Part shown: positions 11,372 to 23,116 of the stretch, piece by piece | Layout of the letters: every line of letters begins with the position of its first letter | How positions within the stretch are numbered: the first letter of the stretch is position 1 | Assembly (NCBI GenBank): GCA_026214975.1 | Contig: CM047805.1 | Coordinates: 189,233,620-189,297,619 of the forward strand | Length of the DNA stretch: 64,000 nt | From: Gentiana macrophylla | Lineage: Eukaryota; Streptophyta; Magnoliopsida; Gentianales; Gentianaceae | Reading direction: 5' to 3' | Notes under the pieces: generated by a model | The model's database searches: none | Seen by the model: the letters and a program-made list of their open reading frames with translations, nothing else | What the model was told of the DNA's origin: nothing | Made by a program: the position numbers and the translations under genes

Positions 11372-13110
11372 GACTTGTACATTTCGATTGCTTCTCTTTG
11401 TTTTTCTTTTTCCGTGATGCCGCATCCGGTCTTCGCAGAGCGCTAATGTTGTCGCTGCTAATGCCGCGAGGAAGACGCTGGTGGAAGAGTTAGCGAGGCG
11501 CGATCCCGTGATCATACCGATCGCTCATGCTGGGATCAATCGTGGAGTGACCGCTGTCGCGCGCGGGTACAAATGCCTGAGGCGGGACTTCTCTCGGTAT
11601 TGCGATCGCCAGAGCGATTACATGTAAGATGTCCGCCCCGCCACCGAAGTCTCTCGAGCACCGCCCGGTAAGCGCACCAGAGAGTTTGAAGATGTTCTTG
11701 AAGACGCCCCTTTCCCGGAAAAGACCAAGAGTGGATGCGCCGCCTGAGAGGTCGCCGACCTGCAGGGTTCTCGATTCTCCCCTCTCAACCTTACCCCTCG
11801 CTTATGGATTCGTGTCGCAGATCGCGCACGGCAAGAAGCTTCGCGAGAGCCGACATTCCCCTATACTTTGATTTAGGCTTTCACACCGATCAATCATCGC
11901 CGACCGGGTGTGATGATGGAGTCGCCTCACTGGCCGTTCCTCCTCTTCCTCAGATTTACCGTAAAATGGAGCGCCGAGGCTCGCCTATCCGTGGGGACCG
12001 GATCGATAAAAAGATTGCCCTCGCCAACATCGGCAACAAATTTATTGATCCTCGCGAGGCTATGAGGGTCGCCGGCCGCCGAGCACGGGATGTCGGCGCA
12101 TAAGGTAAATATGTTTCCTCGCACGAATTTCCTTTTATTTTCCAAGTGCTTATCAGTGTCTTTCTTAGGTCTCGCGTTGCATGCTCGCCGCTTTAGATAT
12201 CAAGTTGAGAAGTTGGTGGAGAGCGAACAAATAACGAGCGACGAGTGAGTCGCGAAGAAGCGCGCAGGAGAACCGTGAGTTGGCGCAGACGATGAAGACC
12301 TCGAGGCCAAAGTTGGCGACGCCAAGGCTCTATACACCGCTAAAGAAAAGACTCAGGGCGGACAAGATAAGCGGAGTTGGAGCGCCAAGTTACTCATGAG
12401 AAGAATCATCGCAAGAAGGTCGGCCGCCCGGTGCCTCGTGGAGCAAAAGTTGAAAATCGCCGAGATGCCGCCGCCGCCGATGTCGCTAAGAAACCGAGGA
12501 TGCCCGCCGGAAAGCGAGGAAGCTATCAAAAGGGCCGAGGACCTTGCCTCGATGTCCAGGCCAAAATTGAGGCCGCCTGCCGAATATAAGGACAAATACC
12601 GAATATTGGAAGGATTTGGGTGACAATTATGACCAAGGTCGCTATCATATGGCGGCGAGGTGTGTCTCAGAGGTCGATGCACCAAAGCAGAGGTCCCCAC
12701 CATACATGATATGGCGGCGTGGACTCGTGAGAATTCCTTCAAAGGCCGAGCTCATTCAATATCATCCCGTGGTTCCATACTCCGAGGAGAGATCGCGAAT
12801 ACCGCGAGCGACGTAGGTTGATGGTTTACAAAGCGCGGTATTTCCAAATGTAGCAACAGAGAACATGCGATCACTGTGGCAAAGCGATCTTGATGGGGCC
12901 AATACAGAGGGGATCAGCAAATCTGTGTGGTGAGGAGGGGCGCAATGAGATTCGCAAGTCGGCCTTGATTCCGGAAGCGCTTGATTCTCCTTTTGTTATT
13001 GATGTAAACTTTGTTGTTGGTTTGTAATATTAACTTTTGTTTCCGGTCGATGTGGGGCTCGCCACCTGCGTTAACTTTGATCCTTTTCTTCAGGCACATC
13101 AGGGCCACCA
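9550..13110 (+). pseudogene. Decayed antisense-ORF region of the Tat element
   Basis: This region lies after integrase and reads in the opposite direction to gag-pol. A leader-like segment precedes it, with a possible donor at about 9710 (aaag/gtacta). A charged, coiled-coil-like frame is clear at about 12,292-12,355 (EDLEAKVGDAKALY), followed by a K/R/E-rich tail. Tat-lineage elements often carry such an antisense ORF annotated as putative gypsy-type transposon protein with a long C-terminal coiled coil. I could not recognise the N-terminal domain because frames change every 100-200 bases. Function is unknown even in better-preserved relatives. Confidence 0.5.
11264..11371. repeat. Repeat A: conserved block plus poly(T), copy 1
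   Basis: About 80 bases reading tgtttttgctaacccaaaat and continuing to a GGCGCC-containing segment, then a run of about 26 T. A second copy with the same order lies at 13,165-13,272. Confidence 0.8.
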
Positions 13111-13164
13111 GATGGCCATTTCGCTTTATGCCTTTGTTCTCTCGCTTTGGTATTTTGAGTTGTT

Positions 13165-13239
13165 TTTGTTTTTGCTAACCCAAAAATACACAAGCTCATC
13201 TTGGGGTCGGGACGGCGCCAGGCACAAATCCCCTACTTT

Positions 13240-13272
<33 letters not shown>
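13165..13272. repeat. Repeat A: conserved block plus poly(T), copy 2
   Basis: This matches 11,264-11,371 over the block and the T run (about 30 T here). The pair brackets roughly 1.9 kb of the antisense-ORF region, which suggests an internal duplication or two related ends of a transcription unit. Confidence 0.8.
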
Positions 13273-13273
<1 letters not shown>

Positions 13274-13567
13274 AAAGGGAAAAAAATATATACACAAGGA
13301 ACACAAACTTCCAAAAACGAGAGGACTACATGTAATATCTCTTGAGGTTGTCGGCGTGCAAGTATTCTCATATTCACGGCCATTCCTGCCTTTGAGATAA
13401 TATGTCCCCTTCTTTAGCTCATGAGAGATCCGGGGGTCCTCCCAATTGTCTTGCCTAACTTTTGGGTTTGCGGTCGGCGGCTTCACATTTAATTAATACG
13501 AAATCTCCCGCTTGAAAAAATGGTGGCGCATCTTTCTTATCGTGATGTCGCTAGCGCCATCTTGAAG

Positions 13568-14455
13568 TTAGCCAAACAGTCGCCGCTGCGCTTTTTTTTC
13601 TTCGAGCATGTCGAGCTCAAACTCACGCAATCGCTCGCTGGTGTCCTCGCTTGAAATGCGACACTCGATGCTAGGTAGAGACATCTCCATCGGCGCCATT
13701 GCCTCCGAACCATAAGTCGTGAGAATGGGGTTTCTCCGTGGTGGACTTTTTGGCGGTTCGAGCGACCATAAGATCGCGGGCAGCTCATCTACCCACCGCT
13801 TTTCTTTCCGCATAGAGTGCGCTTTGCCTCTCGAGCACTTGTTTGTTTGGCGTTCTCTCTCGAACATTACTTTGAGGATAGTCGACCAAGACGCCGCATG
13901 AATGACGCCATGCTCTTTTACAAAACTCGTCGAATTCCGCTCAATCGTGGTCCATGGTCGATATGATGATGCGAGGTACCCGAAACGAGTCCACACTTGA
14001 TCCATTAAAAATAGATGACCTGTGTGGTGGCGATCTTCTCCGAGGGCTTCGCCTATCCATTTGGTGTAATAATCACCACATTACAATGTACTCGCATCCT
14101 CCGCGCTTTTAGGCATTGGACCGACGAGGTCGATGCCCCACATTTCAAAGGCCATGAAGCGTGACGATGCTCGCTTACCGAGGGTAACTGGTATATTCAA
14201 GCGTACCTTGATGTGGTCGATTCTCCCTAACGAATATATCCGCATCCTCAAAGCAAGGTAGGCCAAGAGTATCTCGCGGTGATCGCTTTTGTGCGAGGGG
14301 TTCGACAGTCGGATGCCCGCCGCACACTCTTTGATGAAGCTCATGGAGGATACTTCTCTACTTGCTCCGCCCGACACAAATGAGCAGAGGTTTGGAGAAA
14401 GAGCGCTCAGAAGTATCCCATTTTGCACGACATATCTTGCCGCCGGGCGAGCCAA
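13568..14455 (-). pseudogene. Integrase remnant of the Tat element
   Basis: On the minus strand, FEMWGIDLVGPMPKS marks the start of the integrase catalytic core. Further on, RWVDELPAILWSL and TYGSEAMAPMEM are typical of the C-terminal part of Tat-type integrase. The two parts are in different frames and the stretch between them is interrupted near 14,006-14,080. The protein would act in chromosomal insertion of the cDNA but cannot be made from this copy. Confidence 0.8.
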
Positions 14456-16620
14456 GGTTCTCGCCTATCTTGTCTCAAGGCAAAACTCCATGCTCAATAT
14501 AATCCTTGACCTCATCGATCCAAAGAAGCAGTCATGAGGAGGGTTGAATATCCATAACCTCACATCTGCTGATGTAAGGTTCCTCGAGGTATTCCAAAGG
14601 GATGTCAGAGCGAGCGCCGCCGGGCCGGGCCGGATAACTTGGATAAATAGTCCGCCTCAAATTCTCGAAAGTGGTGGTATATAAGAGAGCTCACAATATC
14701 CGAATCGACGACGTAATTTCGACCAGGTCGATGTATCGCTGCGCTTTAACAATAAATCTTATAACCTCCATTCACTTGATTGACAACCGGCCAGTGAGTC
14801 GCAAAAGACGGTATGTTCTCAACTCTCATTGCGAGGGGCGAGCTCAAGGCCTGCGATGATCGCCTTCATATTCGCTTGGTTGTTTGACACCGTGAAATCG
14901 GGCTAAGCGCTTTCAATTTCTTCGACGCTCCCGCTCGAGCAAGACGATGCCGCCCCGCAAGCTCCAATTCCACTAGCGCCGCCAACGAACAATCGCCAAC
15001 AGCGGGTCGGGCCTCACGGGGCCGCTAGAGCCGGTTTGTCGGGCAAGTTGGTCGGGCGGGAAGTGGATTGTGTTGTCGAGGGCTCTCGGAAGCTTGTTTC
15101 AAGAATGAACTCGCCAGGGCCTCAGGCCTTGATTGCCCTTCGAGGCTCAGACTTGATGTCGAATTCAAGTGAGCTCAATTGCCCATTTCTCGAGACGACC
15201 GCGCAGGTCCGGCTTATGTAAAACTCCGACGCAGCCGACTATCCGATAGTACAATGATCGTATGTGATGAAAAATATGCACGGAGCTTTCTAGCCGCTAT
15301 ATAACAAGAGAGTAAGCCAATTTCTCTCGCATTAAAATATCGACCTTCCACAGGATCGAGAGCCTTCAAACATAGTAAATGGGCTTTTGAACGGGCTTCT
15401 CGTGAGTCCCTCTTCCTTTATAAGAATCACGCGACACAATTTCTATCTCGAGGCCGCCAAATATAAATAAAGTCGGGTCGCCATGATAGGACTTACTAAA
15501 AGAGGCGGGTCGACTGTATTGCTTGAGCTCTTCAAAGGCTTCAGCAGCATTCTCCACCCATTCAAACCCTTGCCGCTTTCAAAATTTTATAAAAAGGAAG
15601 GCACTGTCTGCCGATTTCAAATGAAACGCCCCAGAGCGGTTATCCTTCCATTCAACCTCTCGAACCTCTTTCACAATGCGTGGAGGCGCCATGTCCAAAC
15701 GGCTCGATTTTCTCAGATTTGCTTCGATGCCGCTACCGTGGTGACCATGAAGCCTAAGAATTTTCCAACTTTAACCCCAAAAGTGCATTTGACTGGTTTA
15801 GCTTCATGTTGTTTTTTCAGACGTCGCGAAAGTTTCCTCAAATCGCTATGAAGTCGATTCTGCTGGATTTGATGACCATGTCATCTATGTAAGCCTCCAT
15901 GTTGCGGCCGATTTGAGTGTGGTAAGACCCGTTGATCATCCTCTGGAATGTTGAACTCGCATTTTTCAGCCGGGCGGCATCATTTCGTAATAATACATGC
16001 CGCCCAAATTCTGAAGCAGCGATAGTTGTCCTTCGCCCTCGGCCATACGGACTGATGGTATCCGCAATAAAGCGCCGACGAAATCGAGGATTTCAAACCT
16101 CGCTATCCGATCCACCATTCTCGCCTATGCGGGTAGCTCATGTGATCCTCGGGGCGTGCTTTGTTCAAGTCGGTGAAATCCACGCATTCGCCACTTGCCG
16201 CTGTGCTTCAAAACCATAACGACGCTGGCTAGCCAAGTAGGATATTTTAGTTCTTCAATGATATCCGCCGCAAGTAGTTTGGCGATCTCAATTTTTACAA
16301 ACCTCTTCCTTTGCGGTTGAAAATTACGAGCCCGCCGCGAATTGGCTTGAAGTGGGGATTTACGTTAAGACGGTGGAGTGCGACCAGTGGTCGACGCCGC
16401 ATGTCGCTGACCTCCTGCCAAAGGCCTCTGTGTTCTCTTTTCAAAGACGCCGATCGGCCAAGGACATATCGGCCTCGCCGAGGTGCGCCCGACTTTGATC
16501 TTTTGGTCGGGTATCTCTCATTGATGATTATCTCGACGAGCTCCTCTCTCGCTTCAATGCTTGATCATCTCAGATCTGCAATGTGTCGCATACAATTTTC
16601 TTTTGTTGTTTCTTAAGCGC
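14456..16620 (-). pseudogene. Reverse transcriptase / RNase H remnant of the Tat element
   Basis: Minus-strand motifs in the expected order are: IIEELKYPTWLASVVMV at about 16,260-16,207; NASSTFQRMI followed by EAYIDDMVIKS at 15,901-15,867 (the YxDD active site); and KCTFGVKVGKFLGFM near 15,790-15,735. Several frameshifts separate them. The stretch from about 15,500 to 14,456 should hold RNase H, but I could not pick out its acidic residues with confidence. Confidence 0.8.
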
Positions 16621-16899
16621 GGAGGGTTGTTCGTGCCTTGTCCCCGCTTCGATATGGGCTTCCAGCCGCTTTTTCTTAACGCCGCTTAAACTCGGCCATG
16701 GACTCACCTATCCGGGGTTGAGTCGTCCGGCGGTACTTGGGATCTCACCAGATCGATTATCACTGAGCTTCTCCCAATGATTTATTGAATTCGCGATGGG
16801 TTAGTTAGTCCTCGCGCGACGGGAGGTGTAGCATAAGCTTGTCCTAGCACACCTTGACTTCGGGCTCCCGTGCCTTTTTCACCCTCGCTTTAGATTTTG

Positions 16900-17620
16900 C
16901 CAAGTGGTCAAGATAAGTCTGTGGTCGGCTAATCGCCTGGCCTATCTTGCCATTTTCTCAGATAAAATTTGACCTCTCGATGCGGAATGGAAGACACCAT
17001 CTCAAATTTGCGATCGCAGTATGCCAGTGATCATGTGGTAGCGAAATGGCGATCGACCACCGTAAATTCTATTTTTTCGATCCGGAAGGGCTCAAGTCTC
17101 CGATCGCGGACCTCCAGGTCAATCATTCCTTTAACTTTTACCTCATGGTTGGTAAAACCCTCTAGCGAGCCCAGTGCACGGTTTCGATTGGCCTCGTGAA
17201 ATTCAAACCTTTGAGGCGCTCAAGATAGATGATGTCTCTGCGGCACCTGTATCCACCAGACTCATTAACCCCCGCACTTGCCGATCCCGATTTTGATTAT
17301 GAGGGGCATCTCCATTGCTCCCGTAATAAAGCTAAGCTCGCTTTTTTGTGAAAGTCAAGGCCTCTTCATCCGCCGCGCAGAGTTCTAGGCCGCCACGCCC
17401 AAATTCTTTGATCGAGTTGATCTGTTTCTTTATCTCGCTCGCTGCTAGCGGGGCTTTCGTGGATGACATTAAGCTCGCGCCATACTGGGCTGCGACGAGT
17501 CTCTGGTTGGCACCGCCGCCAATTTGAATCGATCTAACTTTCCTCCCGGCCATTTTGTCTAGATCCTTATCGTGGAAAAAAATCATCCGTGTTATGACCG
17601 TGATAATTATGAAACTCACG
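16900..17620 (-). pseudogene. Protease remnant of the Tat element
   Basis: The minus strand reads LVDTGAAE around 17,256-17,239, which contains the DTGA active site of a retroviral-type aspartic protease. It is preceded by an EALTFTKKRA segment at about 17,370-17,340. The frame breaks on both sides of the motif. Confidence 0.7.
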
Positions 17621-17899
17621 AAATTTGCTTGTGTCCGCTTTTACGAACGATGTCTTTGCTACGATTGTCGCGGGGCTCCGGATGTGTTCAAATTTCGCTC
17701 AGATCGCCGACGGTCGGGCATTCAAATGAATGTAATCTTTTACGCCGAACTTTTGTCGCTTTTTGAAATCACGGTCGCCCATTCTTTCGCCGGATTGACG
17801 GCCTCCTCCTTTCTTTGGGGATCGCCTCGAATACTATTGGACGGGCCGTGGATCGATTGAAGGCCCCGGTTTCGGGCGGGATGACCTCGACGGTAGTAA

Positions 17900-19220
17900 A
17901 CTTCCGGCCTGCTCCCAACATGTCCCTCAAGTTGGTCGGAGCGTGCATCGTTAAGTGTGTCTTAAGTTCGCCGCCCACCACCCGCTTAAGAATGCCATCA
18001 TGACCGTGGGTTCGGGCTCGTCCGTGTTTGATCGTAAACTTGGACGAATTTCTCGAATACGACCGGGCGGACTCCCAAGTGTCCTCGCTTTATCAAGAAC
18101 AGATCGGTTGTGGTCTTGCGAGGTCTATGCTACCGCCTTGAATTTCGTCAGAACTTTGTCCGCATATCCTCCCAAATTGTTAATCGATCCGGCCGGCAAT
18201 TTGCGGCCATGTAGAGGCTCTATCTTTCATGCAACCCACCATAGCCACGCACCAGGCCGCGCTATGGTGAGTAGCGAAAGCATCATTTTGCTCTCGAACG
18301 AGGCTATCCATTCGTATGGGTCCGACTTACCCGATAATCATCACGCTGATGTTGGAGACTCGGCGTCGCGGAGGCTTCGCTATGAGCGAGTCGGAAAGTG
18401 CATCCATAGCAGCCACTTAGGTTCCTTATCCTCTTCTCGCTTATTCTTTTTCATCTCCGTAACCATCACCTCGACTCTTCAAATCGCCGGTTGTCTGGGT
18501 TCGAGGTGCGCCCGAGAGTGGGCGCCGCCCTCGCCATCGCCGAGCCTTCTGCTTCGCCCGTGCTTTCTTCTCGGATAATGCCCCGGGATTTTCACCGAGG
18601 GCCCCTGATCCTCCGTCTGACGTTGCCTCGCGTTCCTTTATCTTCATCCTCGGTGGTGATGGTAAAGCTCTACGCTTTTCCCAGGCGGTCGTGGCGCCGA
18701 TATTCTAGTTTGGTCAGTATTCACCGTGCCGAGAGGAGGATACGCTTTCCTCGATGCTCGTGGACGCCGAGCTCGCGTTGTTTCCCCATGTTTGGCCCTT
18801 TCCTCGGAGGGGCGATGACGTTAGGTCCGCGCTCATGCCTCTACGGTCGGGGAGGATCAATTGCTAGCGCTGGTCGGGCCGGGCGGAGATTAAGATCTCG
18901 TTGGTCGCCTTCATTTTCGCCAGCAGATTCACCATGACTCTTTATTCTTGCCGACGCCTCGCTAGAACCACGGCCAAGGGGGCTTTTTGTCCGGGCCTCG
19001 GTGTTAATCTGTCTTCGGGCGAGCTCGCTTCTAATCGAGTGTTTTTCTTTCTTAACTCTAAGAACTCGCGTAATCGACGGTTGTACGGGCGGGTCACTCT
19101 CATGAGACCTCGCTTGGGCGATCTGCTTTTTCTGCCGGGTTGGGTGTGACGGGTTAGCGGGCGGTTAGCCATGACGGGAGGTCTGATGCCAGTCTGACAA
19201 CAAGCTTCCCAAGGTAGCAA
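17900..19220 (-). pseudogene. Gag remnant of the Tat element
   Basis: This lies directly downstream of the PBS side on the minus strand. The segment around 18,230-17,960 reads gag-like pieces ending PTVMMAFLSG in a frame shifted from its neighbours. The segment at 19,220-18,942 is basic and open. Placement and order support gag more strongly than sequence similarity does. Confidence 0.55.
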
Positions 19221-19683
19221 GTGGGATTATTGCCTCTGACACAAGCCAACTCTAGTATCCTTTTCAAAAGGTAGTTGATGTGACGTGATGTGATGTGATC
19301 TGTTTGCCGCCGATTTTTATGTGCGCGCAACATCCGATGAACCTTTTACCTCCTACAAGCAATCGATCCCAACACGTAGATGCCACAAGTCGAATTTTAT
19401 GGCGTTCACACCGTCCCCGATCAACATACAAATCGGAAAAACGCTAACCACAACCGTTTCTTAGCGCGTTCATATAAGATTATCCCAATAGTGGTGAATC
19501 TTCAAACGCAAGATCGGGATAGTCTACATAAACACACGAGCTATCTTTCAACGGATCGTGAAGACAAAGATAACCGATTTGATGATGATAAATCGGAATA
19601 ACAAACCTGTTATACAAGAGACGGAGATCGGTACAAGCCGAGCAACTATGGAGTCCACGGGGTGTTGAATCCTTTGAAGAAAA

Positions 19684-19704
19684 CGGTTCCCGTAACGGAG
19701 CCAA
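19684..19704 (-). other. Primer-binding site of the Tat element
   Basis: The minus strand reads TTGGCTCCGTTACGGGAAC two bases inside the upper LTR. Plant Tat/Athila-type elements commonly have a PBS of the form TGGCGCCGTtnnnGGGAA; this differs at a few positions. It fixes the LTR boundary at 19,706. Confidence 0.75.
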
Positions 19705-19705
19705 T

Positions 19706-20240
19706 TGACGGGTCCGCTTTCCGCCGTAGTTTGGAAGGAAGACTTGGACGTGGGAAATCTGGCCTCTTCGTGGTGCTCCGATCAATGAGGTTATCGCCGT
19801 CGGACGGTGGCATTTATCGACGTCGGAGATGAGCTCACGGTGGTAATATGAAAACAATAAATATGAGAGAGAGAGAGAATAAAGCTAATAGAAATAAAAT
19901 GCGCTAAAGTTGTTCTCTATATTTATTAATGTCACAATGATGGGATTATTTATAGGAAAGGATAAAGTCAGAAAAGACTACTCGCGTCTTAGCGCGCCGA
20001 TGCCCGACAGATGGCAGCTTGGCCTCGCACTCTATCTAAGCTTATGAACTTTCCATTAACTAATATTCTCATAGAATGGCGCGCGATCTTTGCATGCGGC
20101 TTATGCTTATATGAGGATGGCGGGATGGCCATCGTGAGTTAGTTGACGCCGTCGCCTACGCTCTTCGCGGAAAGAGTTTGACTTATGTCGCCCTCGAGTT
20201 GGCCAGGGATAATGGGGCCGTGTCGCGTTCCGTATCATCA
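19706..20240 (-). repeat. 5' LTR of the Tat element
   Basis: This 535-bp repeat carries a minus-strand TATA box, TATAAATA (19,954-19,947), at the position equivalent to the other LTR. It is followed on + by the target duplication CCCGG (20,241-20,245). Confidence 0.9.
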
Positions 20241-20245
20241 CCCGG

Positions 20246-20717
20246 TTAGCATATTAAATTAAATGTTACGTGCATAATCCTCAACCACCACGGCATAACA
20301 TACTGTATTTTTTTAAAAAAGTAAAACCAACTTGTCTCCTTCATTGTGATCGAGTGATTTTGTCATCAACGTTACTACTCAAAATATAAATAGAAAAATG
20401 AAAGATACTCAATGAGGCCAAAATGGACTTCTGCTGCGGAGGGGAGCCACCAAGGGGCTGACGAAACAAGAAAGAAACCGTAACAAGTAAACTACTAATT
20501 AACATTTATAATTAATTAATTTTGACTTTTCGAGTTTTCATAAATTAAACACTACGCATGCATTTGACACAATTTATAGATATATATAGTAGTATATGAT
20601 AATATCATATAGTAGTACTATATCCAAATTTGTGTTATTATATTTGTGAGAGGAACTTAAAAATTAATTTGACATAATTTCTCTCCATTCCATCTATTGT
20701 AATGTTGGTCTGAAAAA

Positions 20718-20751
<34 letters not shown>

Positions 20752-22491
20752 GAGTAAAATAAAATATTTTTACCTCTCAAGCTGATCATGACGACAACAA
20801 GAGTAATTATAAGATAGAGATGAAAACAAGAAATACTTCATCCTCGCTCCATGCGTTATCTTTATTTTTTTATTTTTAGTGGTGTTTACTATATGATAAG
20901 AAAGAGGTGGCTGACAATTCACTTGCGTGTTTTGTTACATTTGCCAAACGATAATTGAAATAGAATAAATAGAACATTTTAGAGATACTATCATTTTAGT
21001 GGTCGTCAAACTCTCTCTTTTTTTTTTTTCCCACCGGAACGAAAGCTTTTTTTTAATCTACGGGGGTGGGGGATTGAATCCGGATCATCTCACTCAAGAA
21101 CCCGGATAGATTTAATAAGAACTACTAAAAAGATGAGGCGCGTAAAATCAAACTTTAAATTATGATAAAGTTATAATCCAACACGGCATCTTGTTTATTT
21201 TTAGTGGGAGTAAACAGAATTTTTTGGTTTCTAAAAGTTTGGCATTTCACACAAAAACAAGAAGGTTTTGATCGGAAAAAGACATTAAAGTCTGCAATGA
21301 AAAAGAAAAAAGAAAGTAAAAAAAAAACGAAACACGCTTTAGTTTCTTCTTACTCAAAAGATTTATAATAATTATGATAGCAATTTTTCATCTGGAGGGG
21401 TTGATAAGGAGAACCAAAAAATGAAAAGGGGTTAAAGACATTTTAAGAGCATTGCTTTTGGTATCTTTTTTTTTTTTTTTTTTTTTTTTTTTTCGAATTA
21501 TGAAGTCTGATAAGTTGCGATATAGTACGGAAATTAAGACATGATAAAACTCACGTTACTATAATCACAATTGATGTGTAATACGTATATAAAGCATTCT
21601 TGTGATGCAACCATACAACATTCTTATGACATCATAAGTTTCTCAAATTAATAGAAATATATCAACTTCTGCTAACTCACTTTCCGGATTACAACGAGCT
21701 TTATCATACTTCAAATACTAGTACTTATGGATATCTATAACTTCGTCCTCACGGATGGTGAAGATCACCCTGAACTAATGGAAGAAAATATGATCATTGA
21801 AGATACCCCGGTTCTATGAATAATGTACCGAGATGGGAGTAGTAGGAACAAATGGCCACTTCCAACCTTGCCCTCATGATGCTACAAAAATTGATCATCT
21901 GTGTGGTGGTAAAGTAAGGGGGTGAGCATATGACGCTCAACAAGGAAACATTAGCATCAAACGGAACTATACCATTTACTGGGATCATGGTAAAGTTCCA
22001 CGTCATCTTTCACAAATGAAGAGCTTGCTCGGCCCAAAATGAAGAGCTTGCTCTTTCTTTACTTAATTGAGACAAACCAAATGTCCAATATTATAGCCCA
22101 TTGACAATGAAACTGATTGGCCTGGCATGTGCTCACTATTATTACCCGTGAGCATGGAAACTGATGTCAGAGACCCTCGAGAATTAATTGGCATGTACCC
22201 AGTACTCTTGCCCGTGAGTAGGGAAACTGATACCAATATCCCTCGAAGATTGATTATTTATTCATTACTTCATTTACTCAGTGTTATGCATTGTTACTAT
22301 CGTTGTCATGTATAGCACACCGTGTGCCGTTACATAACGTCGTCACACACACAGTTTAACAGGCTTCTTTACTCTATCTTTCATATCACATAACACATAT
22401 CACCTTACACACAATGCATATTTCATTTCTTACCAATAATGGTTACACGTGATCATACATAACATTAAACATGTATTTCATACACACAAAC
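20246..22491. other. AT-rich intergenic region
   Basis: No gene is recognised. It contains an (AT)n microsatellite at 20,725-20,751, a T run at about 21,468-21,493, and a diverged direct repeat at about 22,126-22,250. Both copies of that repeat contain cccgtgag followed by ggaaactgat. It may hold old transposon fragments I cannot classify. Confidence 0.5.
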
Positions 22492-23034
22492 TGTTGGAAA
22501 TAAAATTTAGTTTTGATGATGATTCATCTCATGTTTGTTTACACCCCATTGATGAAGTGCTGAAACTAGCTGTTACAGTGGAAAGGAAAAAGATGTCTAG
22601 AACTGTATAAGTTTTACCAGAGTCTGATAATTGTATAGGTTATATCAGACAAGCTCTGTAATAGATAGAAGTGTCGTAAAACTGAAAACTGTAAATCTAA
22701 CATAAGACTGAAGATATACACCTAGAACTGAAGAAGGTAAGTTCGCTGAGGGACACAGACTCGGTTGGATTATCTAGAACTGAAGGCTAAGGGAACAAAC
22801 TCGGTATTTGAAGAACTGAGGGACACAGACTCGGTTAAGGAAGATTGAAGAACTGAGAGTTCAAACTCAGTTATGAAGATTTTTTAAGCCGAGACTGTAA
22901 AGTTAGAATTCAGGTAAGTCTATGATGGCCTGAACTGACTTTATGGATCTTGAAAGAAGACCTAAGTATCGTAAGGGCAATGATATCTTAGATGATCTGT
23001 ATAAGAAATGGTGTAATCTGATTCATCACATAAA

Positions 23035-23116
<82 letters not shown>

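Larger units (their letters stand above)
6751..20240 (-). mobile_element. Ty3/Gypsy LTR retrotransposon, Tat/Retand type, 13.5 kb
   Basis: Two direct repeats (6751-7282 and 19706-20240) both begin TGACGGGTCCG and end CGTATCATCA as read on +. They are flanked by the same 5 bases, CCCGG, at 6746-6750 and 20241-20245. The PBS lies on the minus strand next to the upper LTR, and minus-strand gag, protease (DTGA), RT (YIDD) and integrase (WGIDLVGP) remnants follow in that order. A + strand coiled-coil ORF region and a tandem repeat then lie before the 3' LTR. This order, with an antisense ORF region after integrase, is known from the Tat lineage (Retand, Ogre, Grande). Every frame is broken, so the element is not autonomous. 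The region is markedly more GC- and CpG-rich than its flanks. Confidence 0.92.

Noticed and set aside
13126..13486. Minus-strand frames with long poly-Lys
   Set aside because: They are reads through the T runs in repeat block copy 2, not proteins.
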